DNA of 64,000 bases from Sipunculus nudus. Taxonomy: Eukaryota; Annelida; Sipuncula; Golfingiida; Sipunculidae. The position numbers were made by a program, and so were the translations under genes. Positions 47,967 to 59,799 of this stretch are shown piece by piece; the first letter of the stretch is position 1, and each line of letters begins with the position of its first letter. The stretch covers positions 47,589,678 to 47,653,677 of the forward strand of contig CM049307.1 in NCBI GenBank assembly GCA_026874595.1, written 5' to 3'. The notes under the pieces are model-generated. The model ran no database searches and was not told the DNA's origin. It saw only the letters and a list, made by a program, of their open reading frames with translations.

Positions 47967-49870
47967 CTGAAAAACAGGGACAGAAATATTAGGTATTTGT
48001 AAATGCAAGTTCACACTATCATTCAATTTTCACTTAAGAGTCTTGTCTAATTCATTATGAACTCTGCACAGTAGGAAGCCTAATCAGTGGAAGACCCATT
48101 ACAATATCTGTATTTTTTTTACCAATATTTGAAGGTTTTCAGTAGTTTGACATGATATTTTAGCATCATTACTAATTTATTCAAAGGAACATTTAAATAT
48201 ATTACATTACTCTCATGCACTGGAACTCAAATCACAATATAATCTGCCTAACAGAACAATACTATCTGCCAGCAATGACAGGAAACTAATCACCATAAAA
48301 GAAATCTTTCTTCTGTTTAACTGTTTTGATTGCACTTTGCCAAAAGTAGGAGAAATTATATTACATATTCATAGATAAATGTATCAGTTCCTTATCCAAA
48401 CATAAGATAAAACAGATCATTATGCAATTCAAACATTTCATTTTTAATTTTTCATCCAGGTCTCCTGATAAGAGTGTACAATTCAGCAGTTGTACTCTTG
48501 TTCACTCAAAGGCCCATCAATTTTAGGGAGCCTTTATTTTTTAATAAAGTCACAAATTGAGTCTGAAAATATGTCAGGTACTCTGTCATTTATTTAAAGA
48601 TAATTAAGCAAAAGTATTCATTTAATATCTAAGAAAATTGCATATATTCTGACATGTGGACTGACGGGACAGGGCAGCTGTGGTGCACTGTGGTGCAACT
48701 TCTCCAATCACATGCTCATTATATATAGACATATGAATTTAGCAAATACACAAATTTTATGGACACACAATTGTATATGATATAGTAAGATGCACACTTC
48801 TTGCCTTGGACTGAATTACTGTAAGAATTCCTTTAAAAACTCCAACCTGCCAAAACCAAGGTCTGACTGGCCATTTAGTGCAAAGAACTGCCGTCAAGGC
48901 TGCATATACAGGGAGTTATGCTTCCACCTACTTGTGTAATATCCATTTGTGTGCAGGAGTCTTTTATAACTGGACGTTCAAGGTGATTTCCAGTTGTTAG
49001 CCTGTCCATCACAAAAACTGAATTTTAAAGATGCATATCAGGTACAGCATTAAGCAAAGGCTCCAAGCATCCTGTAACCTTCATCATCAAATAAAATACT
49101 GAAGCATCATAGTGTGATAGAGGTGTCTGTGTACTTTCATCATGCACTCTGGATACTGAACACAGAATATGTTGAGAGCGAGAAACGGCTACAAAAGCAC
49201 AACATCCATGAAAATAAAATGGGGGTTTCCTCATGTAGAGCCACACTTTAAAGTCAAGGTAAACAGCATGGGCCCCAACAAGAATGGATTCCTTCAACAG
49301 AATAAATACATAAGACATGTATACAGGTTGCAAATACATAAAATACATTTTATTCACTGCAAATTGACTTGCCCTCTATGATTTACAGCATTAAATATAG
49401 TTCATGACACAACTAGATGTCAGGGTTTCACTTGTTGATGACCCCCCCCCCCCCCTGTTTGAACAACTGTTCAATTAATTTTCTAGATTATCAATTCTGT
49501 CTTTTGAATTTAGCTTGACTTATTTACAAGTGAAGTCACAAGTTATCAGTTTACTGTAACATTTAAATATAGCACTGTCATTGATGAATTACTGAGCCCC
49601 AAAGGCAAGAAGAATAAGAACTGGGGTGTGGCTCTACACGACCCCCTCTCTGTTGGCTACAGATATCACTTACCCCACAAACTCAGTGGGTGACTGGATT
49701 ATGCACAGTTAGGTTTTCTGCAGGATCAGAATCAGCTGTGTGATATCTACAAAATAAAACAAATTCTGGCCATGTATTAATTATGAACCCACAAGAGCAG
49801 CACAAGGATGCATTATAGTATTAACATGCCTCTCTTGTCACCTCTGACCTCATTAAATATGGGAAAACTC
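47967..49870. other. TNRC6 5' intron, poly-C run, otherwise featureless
   Basis: No gene seen beyond the candidate leader exon at 49674-49746. A C-run lies at 49441-49455. Confidence 0.45.
49674..49746 (-). other. Candidate alternative 5' leader exon
   Basis: A 73-bp segment with acceptor TTTATTTTGTAG|ATATC and donor GTGGG|GTAAGTG. All three frames contain stops, so it could only be untranslated. Evidence is paired splice sites alone. Confidence 0.25.
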
Positions 49871-50300
49871 TGCCAAAATATGAATTCATGTGGAAAAAAG
49901 GTATATTACTTATTGGTAATTATTCATGCTCGCGAGTTCCATGAAAATCCATCAAATTTAATAAGTCATCACAGTGCCACCTTGTATGGTGACCTTTGAC
50001 CTCATGATGTGTGTGGATTTTGCCAAGAATCTCAATCAGTCAAGAAATTATATTGGTAAATAAATATATTTGAGTTTCCTCAAAATCTGTTTTATTTCTA
50101 AGTTATCAAGATGACACCAAAAAGAAGCCTGGTGATGTGACCTTTGAACTCATTATGTGTGGATTGTGCCAAGATTTAAGCACAGGTGTGATAATCTATT
50201 GGTAAAAGTTATGTTGGGTTTCATGAAAATCCCAAGTTCCTGGTGAGTTACCGTAGTGAAGCCAAAAAGGAAACATGGACACTGCCCATACCACAATAAA
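49870..50300. repeat. Diverged tandem repeat of about 148 bp
   Basis: GGTGACCTTTGACCTCATGATG at 49989 and GATGTGACCTTTGAACTCAT at 50135 begin similar stretches. Both then read TGTGTGGAT, TGCCAAGA and TATTGGTAAA. It is a small old relative of the TGACCTTTGACC arrays. Confidence 0.5.
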
Positions 50301-50500
50301 ACCTGTTTACAAATTTCCATAATGATTTTTTTCATTATTATTTAATACTATACATACAATTCAGGGAAATAATTATTCACCTTATCATATCAAGGAAATT
50401 ACTTTTCTAGCAGGGAAAGTAACATTTTCTGAATATTTTGACATATGGCAAAATGACAAATTTTTTACTACAATTTGTTAAAAATAATGATGATACTTAC

Positions 50501-50591
50501 ATAATATAATATTAACAATAATATCCTAGTGTTGCATTGATATCAATTCTCTTGCTCTTCTCTACTGAACACAGACTGTCCCCCCAACCTT
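50501..50591 (-). other. Candidate alternative 5' leader exon
   Basis: A 91-bp segment with acceptor CTTGATTTCAG|AAGG and donor ATTAT|GTAAGTATC. It carries a three-codon upstream ORF (ATG CAA CAC TAG) and stops in every frame. Splice sites only. Confidence 0.25.
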
Positions 50592-51339
50592 CTGAAATCA
50601 AGAAAAACTTTCCTAGTGATACATATACACATTATGCCTGATGTAAAACAATAATATTTTCTAATTTACTGACATGTTATATACATTTGAAACCCATGAA
50701 TATACTTGCTAGGGCAGGCAATCAGGAGGCATGATTACAATGATTACTTGTCTGTGCATGGAAATTGTTTTTAAAAATATTTTGGACAATTTATGTATAT
50801 AAACCTGCCTAGCTGCATAGACAATGGCTGGAAAAACAGCATAATATGATTAAAACTTACTTTTCAGTTTTTTTTTTTCAAAATGTAACTGATCCAACAA
50901 ACATTCTTTAAGATCAAGGTATTGAATGTGTCAAAGTAAAACTCACCACACAACCTTGACATTTGCTAATCACACAGATCTGCAAAAGGAACAGAGCATG
51001 GATGATGTTCAAAGCAGATTTTTAGTCAATTTTAACTGTTAAGTGAATTAATGTTCTGGCTTTATAACCCTAAATCTCTGTTATGATCAGTTATTCTCTT
51101 GGAATGATGATGTGTTGTAGAAATTACAGGCTTAATATTCCAAGGGTACCATGGTATAGGTACTACATATGCATTGAAGCCATATATGTTTTACATGTGC
51201 TTCAAACATTTTCAATTACATTTTTTAAAATTGTATGCCACTATTTAAGTAAAATCAACTTGTATCATTTGCCACTATTAAAGTAAAATCAACTTGTATC
51301 ATTTACAACCTAACTATATTATCAGTTTCATCTTATATA

Positions 51340-51400
51340 TAAATACAAGTGAACCATAGGTCACGATGCTGAGGCGCTAATTGGCTACTATGCATGAGTA
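51340..51400 (+). mobile_element. Head fragment of a CAGCTGAGCTAA-family element
   Basis: ACAAGTGAACCATAGGTCACGATGCT resembles the family head, but no tail is found before the next head at 52112. A truncated copy. Confidence 0.4.
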
Positions 51401-52034
51401 TTTTTTTATCAATGAAACATAAGGTATAGGAATACTGATATAGGAAATTTTTTTCTTTATTACTGATCCAATGGACTTGGGAAGCAATGGATGGATGCGG
51501 ACATCCAAAATCAACAATGAGCATTAGTGACTTAATACAAAATATATGGACCCTGCAAGTCAGTATTCACATGATTACTAAACTTGCATGAAATGAGGCG
51601 CCATAAGTTGCCATGAGAACACTGTCACTTGTCAACATCCAAAACGTAATTCAACACAATTGATGCATTAAAAAATGGGATTAGCTTTTGTATGATGTTC
51701 ATTCCACACATCACTGGGTTCTCTAGGCAGACATGGTGCAATTAAGCATCTGATAAGGACACTTAAAGACATTGCTGGGCCATATTTCAAATTTTATCCA
51801 ATGCAAAATTTTTTTTCAACAACTTGGACCATAAAGGGTTGGACTTTTCTGGTGCTCAAAATTAACACCTTATTTCTAGTTTAAATATTTCAAACTTGAC
51901 CTATCAAAATGTTAAGCCATCACTATCACGGTCTGATCATTGTAATTATTGACCTGCTAACAATCTGCAGGTCTTCCAATTAACTGAGTTTAAACTAAAG
52001 CCAGATGAAAGCACAAAATAACCAACATACTCAC

Positions 52035-52088
52035 CAGATGCAGATATATGCAGGCAGTGAGTGATTTGGAATTTGGCAATAATATGAG
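52035..52088 (-). other. Candidate alternative 5' leader exon
   Basis: A 54-bp segment with acceptor CATTTCAG|CTCAT and donor CATCTG|GTGAGTATG. It lies about 25 bases from the head of a repeat element at 52112. Splice sites only. Confidence 0.2.
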
Positions 52089-52111
52089 CTGAAATGACAG
52101 GACACGTATTT

Positions 52112-54728
52112 TAACAAGGGACCTATGGGTCACGACGCTCAGCTGTTATATATGATAAAAAAATATTATTTAGAAATGAGGCACATGCTGGTTTTGTGTG
52201 GTAATAAATATAAGCTGTATTATGAGTTGTTGTTGTTTAGCTTATGTATGATTTTGATAGTACCTTTGGAGACAGGGAAGAGGATTGATTTCATTTATTT
52301 TATTAACAAATGGAGTACTACTGTCACACAGATTTTGACTTGGCCATATAACTTATAAGCAGAACATATAATATAAGAGTTATTTATTTATTAAAAAAAT
52401 TACAAATATTGTCCCAAATATAATTTTTATTAAAAATAATAAGAGAATCATATGATTTTTTAAAATGAAATATAACTGATATGGTTATTAAAATAATATT
52501 AAAGAATATATTCATGAATGCATTCATGAATACATTTTGAAAGTATTTGCACGAGTATTCATATACTTTCATTTTTACCTGAATTCCCATTCTTTATGCA
52601 AGAAATTTTATAATGGAGTACATAATCATATTCGTATTTAATACAATTACAAAGTATTCGCACCATGTCTGGTATTTATTCAGTTTTCACCAAACAATGA
52701 TGTTGAGAATCCAGAATATACAAATTTCACACATTTAAATAATGATCATAAGTACCTGGTTTTATGGCTTTTATTTATATTAAAAAATAACTGTAAAAAA
52801 TTCATTTTGGACTAATTTCACATCAATGTACACACTAGACAGAGTAGGAATCTAGATTAATATTATCAACTGCATCTTTTTCTATCATTAATTTCCTTCA
52901 TATAATCCTTAATAATTAGTAATGAATAATATGATTTACTTCTTTATCATTAAAAATGAACTGAAAAATGCCATAGGTGACTGCATGGTGTTATTTGGAA
53001 TACGTGACATTCTACCCATCGATACAAGATTCTTATATCAACAGTAACTGCAAGTTAATTTCCTGTTATTATAAATTAACAAATTCCTTTTCTATTTTTC
53101 TTTAATTTGTTATTAAAAACCAATAAAAATTTATTAATTTATTGTTTATTGTTATGTTGTTGGTTAAAACCACTAGATGAGTTGGGTTGAACACCTGGAT
53201 CAACTGTGGCTGGCCATAAGCTGCCTGGATTCTCCCCTCAAGCGTGCATAATTTGATGAAAGGTCAACAAGGTCAACATACAGGTGACTCAAGAGGGGCT
53301 GGAGAGAGCCAAACTCTGACAGGGTCTCATAAAAAACATTAATAAAAGCTACAATATTTGGCAAATTTCTTTCAGCTTTCTAAACTAAAAAGCTGAAATC
53401 CTTATGTGTGCATTATATGAAAATTATATCAACAGTGCTCACGGGAAATAAACGTGCCTTGGTCACAATTGGGCAAAATTTAAGGTACTAATTTTATATT
53501 TATACTAATAACTTATAAAAATTTGAAAAATTCAGAACTAATTTTGGGTATTCAATTGAATCTTGATTAAATAATGTTACATCCCTGACAAAAAAAATCT
53601 CTAGCTTCAGCAATGCCCTTGTTAAGGGAGTAAATATATTATTTGATTTTTTACAAAGTGCATTATGTTTGGGCCCATAACTTGAAAAAAAATACACAAT
53701 ACTGACATCATTTCTGGCATGTGCATAGTGAATGTATAGAAAAATATGTATATTATATATGATCAAAGTCAGATCAGTGGTTTTGATATTAGGCAGTCTT
53801 AAAGTGTAACATTGGGTTTTTAATGGAAAAATGAATTTTTTCATTGATATCTCGAAGGAATTAAGTCCTAGTGACCAAATTCTTGGCATGGTAGGGGATT
53901 TTGGAGAAATCTAACTGTATGCCAAATTTAAGGAACTTAGAGCTGAAGCTCGGGAGCTGAGCTCTAGCAAACTGCATAACACTAGCAATATGTGACATGG
54001 TGCTTGAAAACTTGAATAAAATCTACAGTTTTTGATCAACGGGTTTCAAATTTTTGGTGTTAACAGTTGAAATGCTAACAAAAACATGCTGTGAAAATTA
54101 AATCCACAGCAGTTACAGCAAAAAAACGTGCCATGGTCAAAGTTGGGCAAAATTTAAGGTACCAATTTTTTATTTTTGCTCATATTTTTAAAAATTTAAA
54201 AGATTTTGATCTAATTTTGGGTATACAATTTAATTTTGATTAATAAAAGTAATATTACTGGAAAAAAAGTGGTTAGCTTTAACAAGTTTTGTGTTAAGTG
54301 ATAAAATTTCTTTCCTGATTATTTACAAAATGCATTATGTTTGGGCCCATAACTTTTTTAAATTAAATAATACAGACCTAATTTCTGGCATGTACATAGG
54401 AATTATATAGAGGATTATTTATAGGAAATATGAGGAAAAACAGATGAGTGGTTTTGATATTAGGCAGTCCTAAAGTGTGAAAATAGGTTTTTAATAAAAA
54501 ATTGAGGTTTTTCCTTAATTTCTCAAAGGAATGAAGTCGCAAAGACCCAGTTTTCGGCTTGGTAGGAGATCTTGGGGACATCTAACATTATGCTGAATTT
54601 TGGATTCCTAGGTCTTACGGTTTCAAAACGTGCCACATCTACGGACGGACGGACGGACGGACAGACGGACGGACGACGGACAATGGACCACGACTATAGC
54701 TCAGATGACTTATAGTCAGCTGAGCTAA
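52112..54728 (+). mobile_element. Large CAGCTGAGCTAA-family element with two body modules
   Basis: The head ACAAGGGACCTATGGGTCAC then GACGCTCAGCTG is at 52113. A module beginning near ACGTGCC.TGGTCA and running to TTAGGCAGTC is present twice (about 53450-53940 and 54125-54600). A (GGAC)n microsatellite leads to a hairpin at 54699-54725 (GCTCAGATGACT, TAT, AGTCAGCTGAGC) and TAA. No coding capacity. Confidence 0.65.
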
Positions 54729-55558
54729 CAAAAAACAATATCATGTGGTCTTCCTATTTTTTAAAGAGGTTTCCATAATAAACATACCACATATATGTTA
54801 CGAGCTAAGCTAGATGGAACTCCATTTTAGGACTGCTTTTTTTGGCAGTTGCTATGCATTAAAAACATGTAAGTATCCATAAACAAAGCAAAGTTTTTTT
54901 CTGTTTCCATTATTCACTTATCACACCTTTATAACGTATGCACCTAAGTGTAACCCCCATTTTAAGAAATACAGAAGTCCCTTAAGAGAATTTGCTCTTC
55001 CTGGTGTTATAAAATAAATAGTAGCAGCAATAACTGCATCACTACCAGATGCCAACTTAAGCAAATGCAGATACAAAATCATGCTTTATAATATTACTAA
55101 CCTTTTAAGAGTGTGCTTACAATGCAAGGCAAGATGTGAATTTCTTTGGGATTCAGCTGCAAAGAAAAGAAACTGTTTTAAGAAGTGTCCTTCATAAAAT
55201 TCCCAAACAGTAACAAAGACTAGAAATTTGTGTCATGCAAAAGCATACAATTGGAAACAAAAGCAGCACCGGGTTCAACTGAAAATTCTGAAATTACAGA
55301 AGGCACAATTTTTTGTGTATTAACCAATACTGAAAATTTAATGAGGAAAGGTTTATCTAAAATAAGAACAAAATAAATCACTAGTGGATGCTGTGGCTTC
55401 ACATAATATTTACAAACTTGTACAATGTGCACGAGTGTGCCAGTCAATTCTATCATAAACGTTAACACCCACACAACTGCTTCAAATTATGTTCACTGTT
55501 AAAGTAACACATAATAAATACCCATCAGGAATGCCCAGGTGTGCAACTGGAAACATAC

Positions 55559-55601
55559 CTGACAAAGAAGTGACCATCAAATGTTCTTCAAAGAAAAAGA
55601 G
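55559..55601 (-). other. Candidate alternative 5' leader exon
   Basis: A 43-bp segment with acceptor GAATTTCAG|CTCTT and donor TGTCAG|GTATGTTTC. Splice sites only. A similar weak candidate (acceptor at 55157, donor at 55120 or 55101) lies nearby. Confidence 0.2.
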
Positions 55602-56746
55602 CTGAAATTCATATTTCAGGATTTAAACAAGACTTTGGCTTGTTAAAAAGGAATTGCTAACAAAACTTTGTGATTCATCCAGATTGCTGATCTCTCACTT
55701 ATCACTTACATCTTAAGTCATACTGGGGGGAAATTACATACAGTAATGGCAAAACAGTTTTCTTCTACATGTCCCCACATGCCTACCCCCCCCCTTATTA
55801 TAAGCATCCAAGACACTTTTCATGTTAAAAAATTTTCTTATGGCATGTCCTCACCATGCGATTAGACGACAAATTTCAAATACAGTGTCTTTTTTGGATA
55901 AGAAATTTTACAAAAACAAGTAGTGTTTGTGATTTCAGGCAATCCACACATACGTTTTTAATATTTGCTATTGTTCCTGACATATATTAATTTAGATTTC
56001 CTCGACTTTTGAAATGACCATCAAATGCTGTGCGAGAAGAATTAATGTTTGTGGGACAAGTGTTCAAGGACCAGTCAGCCCAAAAATATTTTTCATGCCA
56101 TAACGTTTTCTGAAGGTTTCAATTCTTGTATTATTACACAATACCAATTTATTTTAGTCATCCATGTAAATTAAATGGGTAACTTATTATAAATAACTGA
56201 CCCATCCACCAGAGCCCAAATGCTCTGCCCATTTAACCTAATTATTACAATGAGCCCCAAAAACAATTCTACACAGGTCTTCCATGCCCATAATAGCCAG
56301 ATAATAATGATGTCACAAAGGTCAATGACATATGATGTCAAACTGACTGTTGTCATCAAATGGTATGGCGGTCCTCAGATCGCAGTCGTTATAAAATGTT
56401 TTGCAATATTTTGGATTATTCGTCCCATACAAAATACATGCCAGGTAAGACATTATCATATACTCGGTCATCAAGAGGAATGGCACCTGCAGCCTATAGC
56501 CTAGATTGTTTTATACTTTGTATAAAAAAAATATCCCGGAAAACATGCTGACCTGTGTACTGCCTACTGGTTCAAAATACATGTGGTCTATTTGACAGAG
56601 CTCTGACAAATTATGCAAAATTTTGTTTTTGTCAGATGATTGACGCTTTACAATATTTAAGGTCACCTGATCGGTTGCTCGTTAGTCCAATGCTTATGAT
56701 TATTCATTGAATGAATATGCAATATAGGTCAAATAGAGTTCATGGA

Positions 56747-57208
56747 TACTGTGGTTGCCTTTTTGTTTGCGATGGTTTTATTTTCGCGATATTCAAGAAT
56801 GGGATATAATCGCGAATATGAAACCCTCGGGAATAAGCTGCCCTTTTATCGAGGATAAACAAGAGGATATGATGCATCTGCACAAATGGATTAGTTTTCA
56901 CACCCTCTGATTGACCCTGAAAACATTGTTTGTAAATCAACAATATAATCAGTGGATGGTATCGCAACCTTCTCATGCAAACATGTAATGATAATTGTCT
57001 AAAGTTAGATTGTGAGACAGGTTATAATACCATGACTATAACGATAATGAGGGAGGTATTGTTGAATTTAATTTATTAATAAATGTAAATATTTTATATT
57101 TTGATTTCATAGATTCTGGCACAATCGGGAAAATTAAACCCTGGCAAAACATTCAAAATAAAGAAATCGCGAAATTTCAGCCTCGTTAATATGAAACCAA
57201 CTACAGTA
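56747..57208. mobile_element. MITE with TA target duplication
   Basis: A 458-bp element (56749-57206) flanked by TA. The ends are CTGTGGTTGCC and, in reverse complement, CTGTAGTTGGT. Both ends are followed by A/T-rich sequence with TCGCGAT motifs. A TA duplication suggests a Tc1/mariner-type origin. It lies about 1.1 kb inside the first TNRC6 intron. Confidence 0.55.
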
Positions 57209-58288
57209 TGTCAATTCTCTTGTGAACTCCAGAATTGGGCAATAAAATCCGATGTCAAAATGACAACATGTCTAATATGCTTTTTCACATTTAAGGGTTA
57301 TCAAAAATATTTAAATGTTAAATATAATTTCAAAAAGGTTGTATTCAACAAACGGTTAATCCATGACACTCGAGTTACGAAAATAACATAGAATAATAGA
57401 TCGCATTTCTATAACCCATTTATTTTATTTCTTGGTTAAGAGAAAATCCTTCGCTCACACAGCATACAATATCCAAAAAAAAAAATCATAATGCTGAATG
57501 CAATCCACAATTAAATTTCAGACGATCATTTTATTATGTGTTTGCAAAAGCACAAAATCCAATGAAACGACACTAAACGAAACCATCAGCACTTTCCGCT
57601 AAAGACTGTTGACATCGCTATTATTGCTGCGAGTGCGTGTTGACATTTGCGGTATCATCGTCTGTATCTGCCTAACAACTTCCCTCTAGGCCAATTAAAG
57701 CTCCAAACGAGTTTTAAGGGATAAAAGACGTGAGAATTCTTTGAAAAACAACAATACCCAGAACAGGGATTTCCTGAGAAATGGGTCGAAAGAGGTATTA
57801 CCCTGCCGATAAAAATTGTTCGGGCTTGTCAAGGCCACTCGCCAGCCAAGCGGAAGCCATATTGAATTCATTATGCGCTAAGGGAGGTCACCTTCGACAA
57901 CAACCTCGCTTCAACGATAAATAAAATGCTTCTAGTCAAAATGCATCCTTTTTAAACCCAACAGACATAAAGATAAGTTTCCTAAGCTTCTAATTATTAC
58001 GATAAACAGCTACAAGCGCGGCCCAGTTAACGGTAAATTGCGATGTAGCCGGCAAACACCTGCAATGCGGCCCCTGATCGTCTCACAAGCAGCCATGATG
58101 TGCGACGAGACATTGGCACGCGGCTGTCAAAATACCTCTTCAAGTTACCACCATACTTCTGCGTAAATCTATCAAATCATCACGGATGTGACAATTAGAA
58201 GACTTTAACTTGACATAAGAAGCGCTACAGAGTGAACAGACGTCACGACGGATGAAAACTTGCAGGCGAAAATTGCCATTTCACTTAC
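57209..58288. other. First-intron DNA next to the promoter, CpG-richer
   Basis: From about 57580 onward CpG dinucleotides become more frequent than elsewhere outside coding exons. This could hold regulatory DNA or an alternative first exon, but no paired splice sites convinced me. Confidence 0.35.
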
Positions 58289-58450
58289 CTGATCAACTTG
58301 TGCGACCGCAAGCACAACACAGTTCACTTGGGCAGTAAAATGCTGGAATGTTCTTGAGTATTTACACAATTGTTTAAATTAACGCTGTACAAATATCTAC
58401 AAATTATTCTACACTAGGTGGCTCCTGAAAATATGAAGAGTGTTGAGCCA
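58289..58450 (-). other. TNRC6: TNRC6 first exon, non-coding (5' end approximate)
   Basis: A strong donor, GATCAG|GTAAGTG, lies at 58288-58287, in the part of the window where CpG becomes more frequent. The roughly 150 bases upstream on the minus strand have no ATG and several stops, as expected for a 5' UTR. The transcription start is not visible, so the outer boundary is a guess. Confidence 0.45.
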
Positions 58451-58620
58451 TGACCCTCCCCATAGCCCCTAGAAAACATCTCGACGGTTCCAATTCTGCT
58501 TCGAATGCAAAGGCTGCAAAGGCAAACTGACTTCGGCGCATGCGTGGTCATATGATCCATAAAAGTCTCTCATACTCCGAGAATACATTGGCCTAGATCC
58601 CATATAACACAGAAGTTACC
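58451..58620 (-). promoter_or_regulatory. Probable TNRC6 promoter region with NRF1-like site
   Basis: This stretch lies just upstream of the proposed first exon and is less AT-rich than its surroundings. GGCGCATGCGTG at 58535-58546 matches 10 of 12 positions of the NRF1 consensus, a common TATA-less promoter element. I see no convincing TATA box. The assignment is inference from position and motif. Confidence 0.35.
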
Positions 58621-59795
58621 GTTATCTTTGCTGGGGGCCTGGGTGTGTCTTGACACCTTGTGTCAAATGCTCAGAAAATCCGTCGTCGCATCAATCTAAA
58701 TACAGCCTCTTTTCCCTATATATACGTATCAGTATTGATTTTGTTATTATTCTACCCTGAAGTTAACTGAATAATTGGTAAAACCTGTTTTACTTCAGAT
58801 TATGGTTAATCAAATCCAAGTTGCATGATATAATTGGTAAATGAGACTAATATTCTATATTTGAAAGGCCATGGACATGGCACTGTAACATGACTAAATA
58901 TTTATGTGAACAGATTGGAATCTGAAATACCTAAAAAATTTATGTATTAAATTGTATAACTGTAACACCGAGATGTTTTGGAAATAGGCTGGACTTCTGT
59001 TGTGTACAAAAAAAATTATATGGCAACAAAAATGGTTAACGGATTTTTTTTTTCAAAAATTAAAAAAAAATAATTAGTGTTTAACTGTTAAATTAAAAAC
59101 CCATTTTTTTATACTAATGCCAGTTCATATTTATAGATGTTATAATAAACTTGGACTTTTTTATATTTCAAATAGTTTTGATGATAATATCCACTGTTCC
59201 AGCAAATTTGTACACTACCGTATAAGAAACAAGGAAATTATTTTTAACCTTTTATCATTATGGATCTAATATTACTGAGTATATTGTATTGACTCCTTTA
59301 CAAGGAACAGTACATTTTATTTAATATTCATATGCATATGAATGCATTTGGTGTATTTTAACCAGAATTAAAAATGCACAGACCCTTAAACCTTAAAGCA
59401 CTGAATTAGCTGTGTTATATGATTGTTAACTTAAGTGCCATGGAGTCTAATTATAATTAACTTTTACGCCTAAAATGATTCTATGAATAAACATGCTTGA
59501 AGATGAAGAACAGTTACAATTATAATGTACTTGGAGTATTATGATCGAGGGTAATGAAAAGTTACCATATAAACCATTAGAAAAAGTCTAATTTAACTGT
59601 GAAGTGTTAAATTATGATAGTTAAGTTCATACACTCGGTAAAGGGCTAATGTAAATTTGTTTTGAACAATATAAACCATACGTTATAAAGTGACATAATT
59701 CTTTATTAATACAAAGAAATATATGAAAATTTTCTGCTTAGTAATTTCACGAATATTGAATACATTGTAATATCTCCAACATAAATGAAGCAGCA
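58621..59795. other. Upstream intergenic AT-rich DNA, nothing recognised
   Basis: No open frame, RNA gene or clear repeat was recognised upstream of the proposed TNRC6 promoter. Confidence 0.5.
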
Positions 59796-59799
59796 AATT

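Noticed and set aside
57798-57860. 20-codon frame starting MASAWLASGLDKPEQ near the promoter with a possible donor
   Set aside because: Attractive as an alternative first exon, but its phase does not fit the 47966 exon directly and no further support is visible.
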